This document shows positions 46,376 to 57,700 of a DNA stretch of 64,000 nt, piece after piece. Below the pieces are notes generated by a model. The model was not told where the DNA came from, did not search any database, and worked only from the letters and a program-made list of their open reading frames with translations. How positions within the stretch are numbered: position 1 is the first letter of the stretch; the number at the start of each line of letters is the position of its first letter. A program made the translations under genes and the position numbers. Origin of the DNA: WTAW01 sp964406575. GTDB taxonomy: Bacteria; Acidobacteriota; Aminicenantia; Aminicenantales; Aminicenantaceae. The stretch is from positions 1 through 64,000 of the forward strand of contig CAYOSH010000015.1 of assembly GCA_964406575.1 (NCBI GenBank). Direction: 5' to 3'.

Positions 46376-48205
46376 CTAAAACTTCTTCAATAACTCCAAA
46401 TAATCGTGGATCCTATCCTTCATTTGTTCTCTCGGGACGATCTCGTTGATGCCCCCCCTCTCGAGATAGAAATCCGGATGATACCAATGGGGAGAGTCGC
46501 CTTTTTTATCTCTAATCCTTGTTCTCAGGTACCCCTCTACGACACGCGTTCCTGCAAAACCGATCTCAGCGTTGGATTCAGCGATATGGATGTCGCCTTG
46601 GCTGACATAGCTGGACAGTGAACCGGCCATTGTCGGATCCGCCAGTATGGAGATGTAAGGGACTTTAATCCTGGTTAAGGCCATGACTGTCTTGGCCATC
46701 TGCATCAGCGACAGTATTCCCTCCTGCATTCTTGCTCCACCTGTCATGGATACCGAAACGAGTGGGCAGCCCTTTTGGTTGGCATAATTCACGGCTCTGA
46801 CAAATTTTTCGCCGACAACAGAGCTCAAGCTTCCTCCCCTGAAGCCGTACTCAGAAAAAGCCACGACAACGTCCTGTCCCTTGATCCGTGCTGCGCCGAT
46901 GATTAGAGCTTCATGAACCCCAGTTTTCACAGTATCCCTCTCAATATCATCTCTGTATCTTTTGATCGTACCCTCATCTGTTTTGAAACTGAAGTTTATG
47001 GGGTCCAAAGGAATAAAGTTCTCATCTCTTTCTTTAAAACTCCCTCTGTCGACAAGATGTCTGATCCATTCATCAGCACTCATATAAAATTGGCGATCCG
47101 GGCTCCCGCAATTGGGACAAGCTTTGAAGTGCTTCAAATATTTCTTGAACGGTGTTTCTTGCCCACACATTCTGCATTTGTAAATCTTCGGGTGCGTCTC
47201 ATCCAATACCCATTCTGTTGGATGTTCCTCGCCGTCGATCCTGGATTTTTTCTCTCTTCTGAAGATTTTCTTCACTCCCTTTAACATAAACCGCGCAAGC
47301 CTTCGGGGAGGAGAGACTTTTTGTTCGATGGGGAGTTCCTTCCAGGCCCCATAACTCATGAATCTTTGATATCTTTTGTCGAGGAGGCTGCTGACCGGCT
47401 CATTCTTCAATTCACCCAGAGCTTTTTTGATGAAATACCTGATGTTTTTAGCTGCGGCGCTGGGATCTTTGTGGATTCCCTTTTCCGGTTCTCTAATTAT
47501 GCCGTCTATGATCTTGAACTCGAGCATATCTTGAGGCGTGGGTCTGAGAAGATTGGCCATTTCTCTGTGTCTTTCCTGTTTTTCCTCTCTGTTTTTTTTG
47601 TTGAGATCTTTGATCAGGATCTGAGCGCATCCCTCGGGCGAGATCACAGAGTAGACTGCGTTTTCCAGCATGTAGGTTCTGTCTGTCACCTGAAGGGAAA
47701 GCGCTCCGCCGCTCCCGCCCTCACCGATGATGATACTCACCGTCGGCACATTGAGTCCTGCGAGAGTCCGAATGCAGTCGGATATCTTCCAGCATTGAAG
47801 GAGCGCTGCTGACTCCTCGAGAGGGTCACCTCCGGGAGTGTCGATAAGAGTGATCAAAGGCTTTTTATGTTTCTCAGCAAGTTTCATGACCTCCAGTGCA
47901 AGAGAGTATCCCTTTGCCGTTATTGTAGAGAAAATCTTTTTGTCGACTACGGTACGCCAATTCTGACCGATGACAAAAAGAGGCTTCCCTTCGAGTTCGG
48001 CATAGCCCGCTATGATATTCGGGTCATAGGGGAAGCCTTCTCTGTACTGTTCGAATGTGTCAAAAATCCTGGGAATCAGGTCGCAGGCTCTGGGCCTTTC
48101 CTTTTTGCGTACGAGGAAATACCTGTCGTAGGCATCCTTTTTCTTCTCTGCAGGTGCTAGAGTGGGTATGATTTGATTTTTTAGTTCCTTTTTTCTTTTC
48201 GTCAT
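46376..48205 (-). CDS. accAD: fused acetyl-CoA carboxylase carboxyltransferase (AccA-AccD order)
   Basis: 609 residues combining both carboxyltransferase subunits of acetyl-CoA carboxylase, which makes malonyl-CoA for fatty acid synthesis. The N-terminal half (about 30-285) is AccA-like: LITLIDTPGGDPLEES, IGEGGSGGALSLQ, VISPEGCAQIL. The C-terminal half (about 340-609) is AccD-like, beginning with a four-Cys zinc finger (CRMCG ... CPNCG) and continuing with FRGGSLSSVVGEKF and SMTGGARMQEGILSLMQMAKT. In most bacteria these are separate genes; fusions usually place the beta part first, here alpha comes first. The start overlaps the upstream regulator stop (ATGA). No biotin carboxylase or BCCP gene is nearby. 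Confidence 0.93.
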   Translation of the reverse strand: MTKRKKELKNQIIPTLAPAEKKKDAYDRYFLVRKKERPRACDLIPRIFDTFEQYREGFPYDPNIIAGYAELEGKPLFVIGQNWRTVVDKKIFSTITAKGYSLALEVMKLAEKHKKPLITLIDTPGGDPLEESAALLQCWKISDCIRTLAGLNVPTVSIIIGEGGSGGALSLQVTDRTYMLENAVYSVISPEGCAQILIKDLNKKNREEKQERHREMANLLRPTPQDMLEFKIIDGIIREPEKGIHKDPSAAAKNIRYFIKKALGELKNEPVSSLLDKRYQRFMSYGAWKELPIEQKVSPPRRLARFMLKGVKKIFRREKKSRIDGEEHPTEWVLDETHPKIYKCRMCGQETPFKKYLKHFKACPNCGSPDRQFYMSADEWIRHLVDRGSFKERDENFIPLDPINFSFKTDEGTIKRYRDDIERDTVKTGVHEALIIGAARIKGQDVVVAFSEYGFRGGSLSSVVGEKFVRAVNYANQKGCPLVSVSMTGGARMQEGILSLMQMAKTVMALTRIKVPYISILADPTMAGSLSSYVSQGDIHIAESNAEIGFAGTRVVEGYLRTRIRDKKGDSPHWYHPDFYLERGGINEIVPREQMKDRIHDYLELLKKF

Positions 48206-48678
48206 TTTTTTCGAAATTGATGATTGAACTCTTCCTTGTTTATTTTGCTCATTTTGTGGGGCGGCATAAACCTATTCAGCCCGACCTTGCTCCACGGATT
48301 AGATGAGGCGAAAAAAATGGCTCCATTGAATTCATGAGCCTCTTGGGATTTTTGGGTCTGCTGATTTTTTGTACGGGGCCAGTAATACTTTCTCACCTCT
48401 TCCTCTGAAAGATACATCATGGCTTTTTTGAGGAGCGCTTCCAACTCTTTTTTTAAATGATAACGCGGATCGAAGCTGAACATTCTCACCTTTCCCCGAG
48501 AGCGACTGATCAAAATTCCAGAGCCTTCCAATCTTTGCAGTTGATTCTGGACAGTATTGAGGTTGAACCGGAAAAGCCGAGCGATCTCTCTTGCATAACC
48601 CTCTCCATGGGAGTAAAGGAAGAAGAGGATCTTTTCCTTTTTCTCCGACTCAAAAAGCGGTTCTAGCAAGGTCATCAT
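48202..48678 (-). CDS. winged-helix (ArsR-like) transcriptional regulator
   Basis: 158 residues. The N-terminal winged helix (residues about 8-75: ILFFLYSHGEGYAREIARLF, LNTVQNQLQRLEGSGILISR) is followed by a basic C-terminal region of unknown role. The stop overlaps the AccA-AccD start by four bases, so regulator and enzyme are translated together. An imperfect palindrome overlapping the promoter upstream suggests autoregulation. The effector is unknown; a link to fatty acid supply is inference from context. Confidence 0.85.
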   Translation of the reverse strand: MMTLLEPLFESEKKEKILFFLYSHGEGYAREIARLFRFNLNTVQNQLQRLEGSGILISRSRGKVRMFSFDPRYHLKKELEALLKKAMMYLSEEEVRKYYWPRTKNQQTQKSQEAHEFNGAIFFASSNPWSKVGLNRFMPPHKMSKINKEEFNHQFRKK

Positions 48679-48693
48679 GCCTCATTATTATTG

Positions 48694-48729
48694 ACTGACA
48701 ATATCGGTCAATCGACCAATGATATCAGT
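48694..48729 (-). promoter_or_regulatory. candidate operator of the winged-helix regulator
   Basis: Two 16-base arms, ACTGACAATATCGGTC and GACCAATGATATCAGT, form an inverted repeat (12 of 16 positions pair) with a 4-base centre. It starts directly downstream of the -10 element and ends 16 bases before the regulator start. Confidence 0.5.
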
Positions 48730-48730
48730 T

Positions 48731-48759
48731 ATACTAAATCAAAAAGGCTGATATGTCAA
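48731..48759 (-). promoter_or_regulatory. sigma-70 promoter of the regulator-accAD operon
   Basis: On the minus strand TTGACA (48759-48754), 17-base spacer, TAGTAT (48736-48731). The remaining stretch to 48924 is empty. Confidence 0.5.
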
Positions 48760-48924
48760 ATGATACGATCAAATTTGTCTTCCTTAGAAACAAAAACCTT
48801 TGCCCTATTAAAAATAGAATATCAATTTGATGGGTAAAAAGCAAGAAATCGTGGTCTGTCAGGGTTGGCCCAACATGAAGAGGCCGCCAGGGGGCCCATT
48901 GAAATCACTTATGTCTGATTGAGG

Positions 48925-50238
48925 CTATTGATGGGATTTTGTTGCCCGCAAGTTGTTCCAGTCCTTCATGCTTTCATAAACTTCGCCAATGATACGGACA
49001 CACTCATCCATCTGTTCTTTGGTGTGTTTGGCCGAGACGGAGAGACGAAGACGCGTCTTGTTTTTTGATACTGCGGGATAGGTGACGATTCCGGTGTAGA
49101 GGCCCCTCTCTTGCAGACGTTTGCTGATCTCGCGAAGCCTCAGATCATTCCCAGCCATAACCGGAACAACCTGAGATTTGGTGTCTGCGATATCCAGGCC
49201 GGCTTCCCGAAGCTTATCGTGCATATAATGGAAATTTTCCCAGAGCTGGTCTCGGAGTGACTTGTCCTTTTTGTAGATCTCGAGCACTTTGAGGATGCCC
49301 GCTGCGGTATGTGGGGCCATCGTGCAGGAAAACACATAGGCACGAGCCATCATCCTGATATAGGTCATGAGCTTTTTATTTCCTACAGCAAATCCACCGA
49401 TAGCTCCAAAAGCTTTGCTGAATGTTCCGATCGAGATATCGACCTCATCCTCGAGCCCGAAATGTTCGGCCACACCGCCACCTTTTTCGCCAAAGATCAG
49501 TGTGGCATGGGCCTCATCGACTAGGATTTTAGCTCCGTATCTTTTGCAGATGGGGATCAATTCCGGAAGGTTGGCGAGGTCTCCATCCATGCTGTAGACA
49601 CCTTCGATACAGACCATTACACGCCTGGTATGTAAGTTTTTGAGGACTTTTTCCAGATGACTGGGATTGTTATGGGCAAAAACTTTGATGTCCGCTCCTC
49701 CGAGTTTAACGCCATCATAGATGGAGGCGTGGGATAGGATGTCCAGCACAGCCACATCACCGGGCCGAAGAAGTGCTGAAAGAACTCCGACATTGGTCCC
49801 ATATCCGGTCGGGAAAACAACGGCCATCTCTTTACCTTTGAGTTCTGCGATCTTCGCTTCGAGCTGCTGCAGCATTCCCGAGTAGCCACTGAGTAGAGGC
49901 GCAGAAACAGCGCCTGTTCCAAACTCTGCGATGGCTTCCTGAACAGCTTTTTTGACTTCAGGATGATAGCTAAATCCCAGATAGTTGTATGAACAAAAAT
50001 TCAGGAATGTCCGTATGGAGTTTGTGTTCCAATCGAAGACTTCCATCTCTGTTTTTGGGCTGGACATAAATGGCTGGCCATAGACCATAAATTTTTTTTT
50101 GAAGGCATCCCCGATCAATTCATAAAAGTATTCTGAGACTTCAAAGATGTCGTCACTCTGAAAATCCTGGAAATCGGCTAAGGTGAAATCATCACTGTTC
50201 AGTTCTTTGCCTTCAAAGTCTTTTTTACTCAATGCCAT
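48925..50238 (-). CDS. alpha-oxoamine synthase family PLP enzyme (KBL/BioF/SPT type)
   Basis: 437 residues of aminotransferase fold type I. NFCSYNYLGF near the start of the core, GTGAVSAPLLSGYSGMLQQLE, DEAHATLIFG (PLP-ring Asp) and the PLP lysine in GTFSKAFGAIGG. These enzymes condense an amino acid with an acyl-CoA: 2-amino-3-ketobutyrate, 8-amino-7-oxononanoate, or 3-ketosphinganine. An N-terminal extension of about 60 residues makes it longer than BioF or KBL (about 390) and closer to serine palmitoyltransferase-like members, but no biotin or sphingolipid genes flank it. ATG 50238 follows GGAGACGAAG. Confidence 0.88.
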   Translation of the reverse strand: MALSKKDFEGKELNSDDFTLADFQDFQSDDIFEVSEYFYELIGDAFKKKFMVYGQPFMSSPKTEMEVFDWNTNSIRTFLNFCSYNYLGFSYHPEVKKAVQEAIAEFGTGAVSAPLLSGYSGMLQQLEAKIAELKGKEMAVVFPTGYGTNVGVLSALLRPGDVAVLDILSHASIYDGVKLGGADIKVFAHNNPSHLEKVLKNLHTRRVMVCIEGVYSMDGDLANLPELIPICKRYGAKILVDEAHATLIFGEKGGGVAEHFGLEDEVDISIGTFSKAFGAIGGFAVGNKKLMTYIRMMARAYVFSCTMAPHTAAGILKVLEIYKKDKSLRDQLWENFHYMHDKLREAGLDIADTKSQVVPVMAGNDLRLREISKRLQERGLYTGIVTYPAVSKNKTRLRLSVSAKHTKEQMDECVRIIGEVYESMKDWNNLRATKSHQ

Positions 50239-50367
50239 CTTCGTCTCCGGCTACTCATTCGAGTTTTATCGCATTCTTACTCAACTGAAAAAGTGAATGC
50301 TCCGATCGCAAAGTTTTGCCCTTCTATTTGACGATCGAATCCGTTTTTTTCATTCAAAAAATCAACA

Positions 50368-51585
50368 CTAGCTTTTATCATTCCTGAGGCTCATTGTCAA
50401 CAAAGACAGCTTCAATTTGCGAGATCTTTCAGCCTGGCGGAGCAAAAAAACCAGCAGGAGGATCCAGATCAATGCCTGGCTTATCCTGAAAGGCACGCCT
50501 AGGGGAGGCGGAAGGCGATAGAGTGTCCCCGGAATGAGCAGGAAAGCCCAAGAAAAGAAAAGCAGCACTCCTGCGGCTATATCCCTGTTATCGGCCGATG
50601 GCGCTTGTTTGGCCAATCGAAACAGGGCAATCATGGGAAAAATAATGAGAAAATCGTCGTATAGCCGGTGATAGACCCAGAAACGAGCAACGAGTGCGGC
50701 CACACCCAACTGCAGCCATATATCACTGTGTCTATGCCTGTAACACCACAGCCCCAACGCAAGCAATACAACGAATGTCGCAGGAAAAGCCCATGGTTCA
50801 AGGTCTAGAGCACCCAGCCAGGCATGGAGATTAGCGTATCCTCTCTGGGTAAATATGCCGGATTCATAAAACTTCATATCCCGCAGAAATCCAAGAAATG
50901 CATTCTCCCTAAAGGATACGCTAAATAATGTAAGCGCCGCATAGCTGAGGGAGAGAATCGTGAGAACTCTTCTGGAGCCTGAAACAAATAGAATGATCCA
51001 GAGAAAAGGGATAGTGATAGAGGGTTTAACAAGTGCCAGCAACAAAAGCAAAGAAGCCAAAAAGTCTAACTCCCACCGGCCCTTTCTCTCCTTCACAATA
51101 AGAATACTTATCAATAACGGAAAGATCACATGCAAAGTGAGCTGGCCATTGCCAATGGTAATGGCTGTAGGGTAGATGGCGAGAAGAAAAGACACGACAA
51201 AAAAGCGTTCGAGGCGAATGTCTGTTTTAGTTACCCTGATGAGAAGAATGGCGAAACCGGCAAGCAGTGCGATCGATGTCAGCGCCCAAACCCATCTAGC
51301 CGCGCCCAATGACAGCCAGCCATAGAAGAGCCAGAGCAAGGGATACGATGCAGGAGGGTACATCGAAACCAATGCCCTCCCAGAAAACCACTCATGCGTA
51401 AGGGTGTAGAGAGTATAGAGGTCGTTTGCCCCCGGAGGACAGACGTCAAAGATCAGCCGCCAAAATTCATACCCCAACCGCATTATTGCAATCACTGCCA
51501 TCAATATCAGGGCACAGCGAAGCAGTTTTGTGCGGTGCTCGAGCCACCAATCCCGAATCGTCTGGGCATGCATTATCCATAGCAT
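50368..51585 (-). CDS. GT87/DUF2029-like polytopic membrane glycosyltransferase
   Basis: 405 residues with about ten TM helices and the pattern of polyprenol-phosphate mannosyltransferases: an acidic luminal loop after TM1 (DVCPPGANDLYTLY), YPPASYPLLWLFYGWLSLG, and IYPTAITIGNGQLT. Such enzymes move sugars from a lipid carrier onto glycans on the outer face of the membrane. The donor and acceptor are unknown. 129 bases separate it from the oxoamine synthase gene on the same strand. Confidence 0.75.
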   Translation of the reverse strand: MLWIMHAQTIRDWWLEHRTKLLRCALILMAVIAIMRLGYEFWRLIFDVCPPGANDLYTLYTLTHEWFSGRALVSMYPPASYPLLWLFYGWLSLGAARWVWALTSIALLAGFAILLIRVTKTDIRLERFFVVSFLLAIYPTAITIGNGQLTLHVIFPLLISILIVKERKGRWELDFLASLLLLLALVKPSITIPFLWIILFVSGSRRVLTILSLSYAALTLFSVSFRENAFLGFLRDMKFYESGIFTQRGYANLHAWLGALDLEPWAFPATFVVLLALGLWCYRHRHSDIWLQLGVAALVARFWVYHRLYDDFLIIFPMIALFRLAKQAPSADNRDIAAGVLLFFSWAFLLIPGTLYRLPPPLGVPFRISQALIWILLLVFLLRQAERSRKLKLSLLTMSLRNDKS

Positions 51586-51690
51586 CGGAAAAATTCAACC
51601 CAATTGCAAGGAGAATGAGCCCTGTGAAATTGACAAATTGAATAATTTATTGGCAATTTTTGGAAATACTCAGGAATCTTTGACTGATCG

Positions 51691-51720
51691 TTGACTCTTA
51701 AACAAGGCCTTTGTTAGAAT
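51691..51720 (+). promoter_or_regulatory. sigma-70 promoter of the giant fusion gene
   Basis: TTGACT (51691-51696), 18-base spacer, TAGAAT (51715-51720). It lies directly upstream of a ribosome binding site (GGAGG, 51723-51727) and a short leader ORF. Confidence 0.5.
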
Positions 51721-51731
51721 CGGGAGGAAAA

Positions 51732-51758
51732 GTGGAACCAGAAAAAACGCTCATATGA
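51732..51758 (+). CDS. possible 8-codon leader peptide overlapping the giant gene
   Basis: GTG 51732 lies four bases after GGAGG and reads VEPEKTLI, then TGA at 51756-51758, which overlaps the ATG (51755) of the giant gene as ATGA. The only good ribosome binding site in the leader serves this mini-ORF, not the large gene, which suggests translational coupling. Chance is possible at this length. Confidence 0.35.
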   Translation: MEPEKTLI

Positions 51759-54700
51759 CACAAATCAGCAATCGAGAGCGTTCTCAGAGCCCCCAAACCG
51801 CGTCTATAAACAACCCTCATTCCAAATATAATAAAGAAAATTATTCATCACCGAACGTCCCTCCTCGATCGAAACTGAACTCTAAAGTATTTCTGCAAGA
51901 AGGATGGGTGATCGCCAACCACATCCTGGTCTCCTTCCATGTGGCGTTCATATCATCGGTTCTAGTACTGCCTGCTATGGAGATCCTCAAAGGCGAAGTC
52001 CTGAAGTTCATCTTTATCAGCCCGGAGACGATCATCTCTGCACTTTTTATGTACATAAGTTTTCATACGGGAATTGCACTGCATGAAATGGGGCATTTCC
52101 TTGCAGCCGCAAAACTGAACGCACTCAATGACAAATCACAAAAAGTGGCTGAACGAATATTGAAAGGCAATCCTTTCGAGCGGGTAGTTGGGCTGTCTCG
52201 AATTTTCCTCCTTGCACCATACGGAAGAGCCCCCGGAATCAAACGGGAAGGGCTCAATTATTATCCCGATGCGCCCTACAACTTTGCTGTCGCAGCAGCG
52301 GGGCCACGTATGAGCCGCAATGTAGCCTTGGTTTTTTTGCTCCCATCAATGTTTCTCCTGTCATTGGGGCTCATACTCGACATCACAATAGTAATTTATA
52401 TCGGACGGTTGTGTCTCGGAATCGGAATTGTTGCCCTTCTGGACCGCCTTTTCGCCGATCCCGGCAAGTACAAAGAGTTCCGTGAGCGTGAGCGCCATGC
52501 CAGGGAAAAAGCCGCATCAGTGGCTCGTGGTCAAGGTTGGTGGGAGAGCGCGATGGCCGCAAGAGGACGCATGCTTAATCACAGAATCCAGGAGTTCACT
52601 CATCCCAAGCTCGGACCTGTCACTGCCCCATGGCAATTCCGCAACTGCGGTATGGGCGGACGCCACACCGAGAAGGAGTACCCCGAGTCGAACATCAGCA
52701 TGCAGGAGGCGATGTTTCTGATTCTGGGAGCGCGCGACTACCAGGAGGCTCAAGAGATGACCGTGCGGCTCCAGAACCGTCTCAAAGAGATCATCGAAAA
52801 AGCGGAGGGCTGCCGTGTCATGGGTATCGGACTCGAGGGCGGCATCGCTCCCTACATCGAGCGCGGGACCTATCCCCTGCCGGAATTTCGTCTATGGGCC
52901 ATGATGAAACAGACCATCGAGGAGTGCGGCTACAGGCCTGGTATCGATGTGGCCATCGCCTTAGACCCAGCCATGTCAGAACTCGAGACCGCCTACCGCA
53001 AACAGTTCAAAGTCCCCGACAGTGTGGGGATGTATCTATTCTGGCGAGACAGGGCCTTGACCGTGATGGACCGTGAGGAAGTGCTCGACCTTTATGTCAA
53101 GGCTATCAAGGAATATGAGATCCCGATCCTCTCCATCGAAGATGGATTCTCGGAGAACGATTTCGAGGGCTGGGAAAAGCTTTTGTCCACACTGGGGGAT
53201 CGGATATTTGTGATCGGGGATGACTTGGTGACCACGAACGACGCCACAATCGCCATGGCTGCATCCAAAGGGCTCATCAACACGGTTCTTATCAAGGCCA
53301 ACCAGATCGGTTCTCTGTATGAAACGATCATCGCTATGCTGCTAGCGCTTGGCAAGGGGATGGAGCTTGTTGTGTCGCATCGTTCCAAGAGCCCCAATGA
53401 CGACATGGAGGCACAGATCGCCCTTGCTGTGAATGCTCTCGGCCTCAAAGCGGGAGGGGGAGCCAACACGGAGCGGCTGATCAAGTACCATGCCGTGACA
53501 GAGCTCATGCAGCGTGGCCTGGAAGGAAATGACAAACCTGAGATAAAAACGAACCAGAGCCCCTACATTCGCAAGATAAGCGCTTACGAAGAACCCACCA
53601 ATGCAGGTGTCCCCACTGTGGGTGCATCGGTCGATTTTGAACTGCCTGATTCAGGCATAACACTTCGATTCAGGGGGGCTACGCCCCTGGGGACATCGGC
53701 GGGGACGGGCGAGGCTATCCACCTCGTTGATTCTGTGTTCGAGCGTGCAGAATTCCCAGAAGTGATCGCCCGGCACCCAACACTATTTGTCGAGATCGAG
53801 TCCGGTGTGTACACTTTTGAGAAAAGCGTCAAAGAGCCGCAAATCCAAGAACTGGAAGATGACGAGCTCCTCGCACTCTTTGAACGCGTACAAAGATATG
53901 ATGGAAAAGGATGTCTTAACGCTGTCGAAAATGTGAGCACAGTCATTGCCCCGGCCTTTACGAATAAGGTCATCGAAGGGATCACTTTGAAAGACATCGA
54001 CCAGACGCTCCTTTCACTGGAGCTTCATGTCGCAGAACGTCGGGGCAAGATCAACGACTCCACATCTGCCAGCGAACGGATACAGGTGATGCAACGCAAA
54101 CAAAATCTCGGGATGAACGCCATGCTGTCCGTATCTTTGGCCATGGCGCGCGGTCTGGCACATCTCAAAGGCCAGGATCTTTTCGAGATGCTGCGCGAGG
54201 AAATGCTGGCAATCATAGAAAAGCTTACCCGCATGAACAGTATCAAGATCGCAGGGAGTCGGTTCGACGACTATGTGGACGCTTTGCAAAAAGTAAATCA
54301 AATCCTCACGAAGCAAGGCAAGAAACTTCACGAAGTCTTGCGTGATGTGACAGGAATATACCGTGAGGCTGATAAGGGATTTGAGTGGGATATGCCATTG
54401 CCTACAACAAGAGAAGAAACAGAAAAAGGCAGAGTGAAAGAGCCACCCTTTGCTCAACCCCTAGAATATTACACTCATGAATCAGTCCTTATGGCTGCAG
54501 AAGAAATCGCGGCTTCTAAAGCAGCATTGAGCGATGGAGGTCTACTGACTGAAGAAGAACAATCCTGGCTAGAATCTATCAACAATGAGTTGCTTAATGT
54601 TTACCGGAATGAAACGAACAGCGTGACTCGACACGATGTGCTGCATAAATATATAAAGGTCAAACAAGCCATCGCACATCGCACCCAGCGCTTCGGTATC

Positions 54701-57700
54701 GCCAACAACCGCATTTTTATCTCGCCCAAGGAGATGTTCGTCCCCTACCTTGTCGGAGACACTCTTGTTGTGCATGACGCTCGCGACGAGGCCACAGACA
54801 CTGTATTTACCCTCCTCTTACCCAGGGGAAAGATCATCACAGATGAAATGTTAAGCCGGGAAGCGGATGTCCGGGGCGAACCGATCGACCTGGAGCATGA
54901 GTTGTGCGATTTTGATCAAAGTCACGCTCTTTCAATCCATGTTGTCAGAATCAGGGATTTTGTTGAACATCTCCGAAAAATCAATGAAAGTGCCAATCGG
55001 AGTGAGGCTGTTTATGTGCTGCGAATCTTGGTCGCACGACTGAGTTTGTTCTCATTCAAGAAACAACTGAACGCAAAGAATCTCCAATCAGAGGTGCACA
55101 GCCTTTTCAAGGAACTGATGCGCTTCATCAATTCAACTCTCTCCGGACGACTCCCGCTTTTAGTCCGCATTCTTGTGCGTGACATTGCCGCCGTTGTCAC
55201 CAGACCAAAACTTATCGACCGCTTGTGGAATGACACCATCGACCTGGCTGAGATCCACATCCGCGGGAGCGCGATCGTTAACGAACTGAGGAGGAGTTCA
55301 CACCATGCCATGGGCAGGCATACCCTGAAGCTCGCCCAGGCCTACTTAGAATATCTGAACACGGGCGATACAACCGACCTTTTGGAGATGGGCGCTGATG
55401 AGATCGTAACCGCCGACGAAAAAGCGCGCGCGACCGAACAGCCAAAACGGATCGTGAATCGCATCATCGAGGACCTCCAACAACTCTTAGGCAGCTCGGA
55501 GACCATCGCCCGGATCCGGGAGTGGCAGACAGAATACGGATCGACATTGGTGCGCTGTGGCTTCGGCAAGAGCCTTCATGACGAGATGAATGCTGTCGTG
55601 GAAGGGATGCAGCGAGGCAACAGATGGGTTTATTATCATCATCTTCGCATCATCAAGAGTCGAATTCTCGAGTTTGTTGAGCATTTGCCCAGTGCCAGTG
55701 GAATCGTCCGGAGGTTGGATGCACTTCTCGGGCTTAAGCCCGACGAAGTCTTATTCGAAGGAAAGCGTGCTGAGGAAGAACTCCGCAACTGTGTGGACAG
55801 GTTTGTGGGAGATGTGCAGCAGTCCTACCAAACCAACCTGTTCCATGAATTGGAAAACATCCTCACCGCTTACGAACGTAAAGAATTCTACGCAACATTT
55901 GTTGCGATCTGTCAACAGCGCAAAAACCTTCGCACGGACCTGGAGAGACGTGCCTTTCCCGAACATCGGCTGCTGCTGTTAGAGCTCGACTGCCTCTTCG
56001 AAGAAATGAGCTACCTCGTTCTGCGCCAGATCGCCAGTGAGTATGAAGAAAAAGGTGTCGATTTCGCGCAGTGTTTGGAAATCATCCATGCATCTGTCCA
56101 GAACTTGACTCATGATGGGCTTCACTCAAGACAGCTCCACGATCTGGCAGCCATGCTGAAGCATTCGACAAAAACATACGCCGAGGTTAAAAATATCATT
56201 GAACAGATCCACCGCAACTACCATCACCTTGTGCAGCGCGTGATCGCGCCATTCGAAAAGATCCGAGAGAAGATAGGATTTACTGAAGAGGAACTCCGTG
56301 CGGCTTTAGCGAATATGCAGCGCTACATGCACGATCTTAACAATATCGCCTACTTTACGGATATCGCCCATTCTTTTATCGAGGATAAGGAGGACCATTC
56401 ACAAGCAATAGGCATAGGGTCAAATCCACCCCGGGAACCTTTCGATGTGGTCCATCTTTCCCATTACGATGAAATCAAGCAGAGGGTTGAAAATGACGAC
56501 CTGACATGTAATTTGCGAGATCTTTATGGCAGCAAAGGTTCGGGTCTTCTCTATATCAGCTATCTGAATATACCGACTAGAGATGGATTCATCCTCCCGA
56601 CCACTTTACCCCAGAGTGGAATCCACAGGGACTCAACGGGCATTATGGAGGAAGTGATTATCAAACACCTCAAGATACTCGAGACAGACATCGCGAAACG
56701 GGATGGCGCTGCTAAAACATACGGCGATCCCAATAATCCACTGCTGCTCGCTGTTAGGGCGGGATCGGTTTTTTCAATGCCCGGGATTTTATCGACAGTG
56801 TTATTCGTGGGAATCAACGATGAGATCGCTGAAGGCCTCGCCAAGCAGGACCCATGGTGCGCCTATGACGCCTATCGCCGATTTCTGGCCATGTACGGGC
56901 AGGCCGTATGGGGTGTCGACATGGAATCCTACGACATTGTGGAGGAGACCAAACTCCGTTACAAAGCGAAATACAAGTATGACCTGCCCTGGGAAGGGAT
57001 GAAAGAGATCGCTGAAAAGACAAAGGACATCCTCAAGGAGGAAGGACATGGGAAGGCTCTAGAAAAAATACTCCGAAACCCAAATGAACAGTTGTTCACG
57101 GCTATGCACGCCGTATTCCATTCATGGAGCAGTGAAGCCGCTCGCCGCTATCGGGAGATCAAAGGCATTTGCAACTCCTGGCAAACCGTGGCCATTGTTC
57201 AGGAAATGGCTCTGGGTAACCGAAAGAACGAAGAGATCCGAGAAGGAATGGACGAAACCCGGGCCTCTCTGACCGGTGTGATCCCGCGGACCCATATCAC
57301 TGAATTGGGTATGAGGGCCCATATGGGAGACTTTAAATTCTCCGCTGCAGGAGATGACTTGGTGGGAGGCCTGACAAAGTCGATATCGTTCCGGCCTATT
57401 GATGAGCTTGGGACGTTTATGCCGATGTTGAATCGTCGCCTGCGCCACAACATCGCAAAGCTGCGGCGGTTTTTGGGAACAGACCAGGAAGTAGAATTCA
57501 CCGTCGAGAGCGGCGTTCTGAGTATCCTTCAATCCCGTGCTGCAGAGATCGGGAAGAACAATAAGGAGAGAGCTTTTAAAGATGCGGGAGAAGAAAATGC
57601 ACATGGGATCGGCATCCGCGGCAGTGCTTTTCGCGGTGTGGTGGCTTTTGACAAAGAAGACCTTGATGAGCTATCCAAGGAGGATGTATCCAAACGGGAC

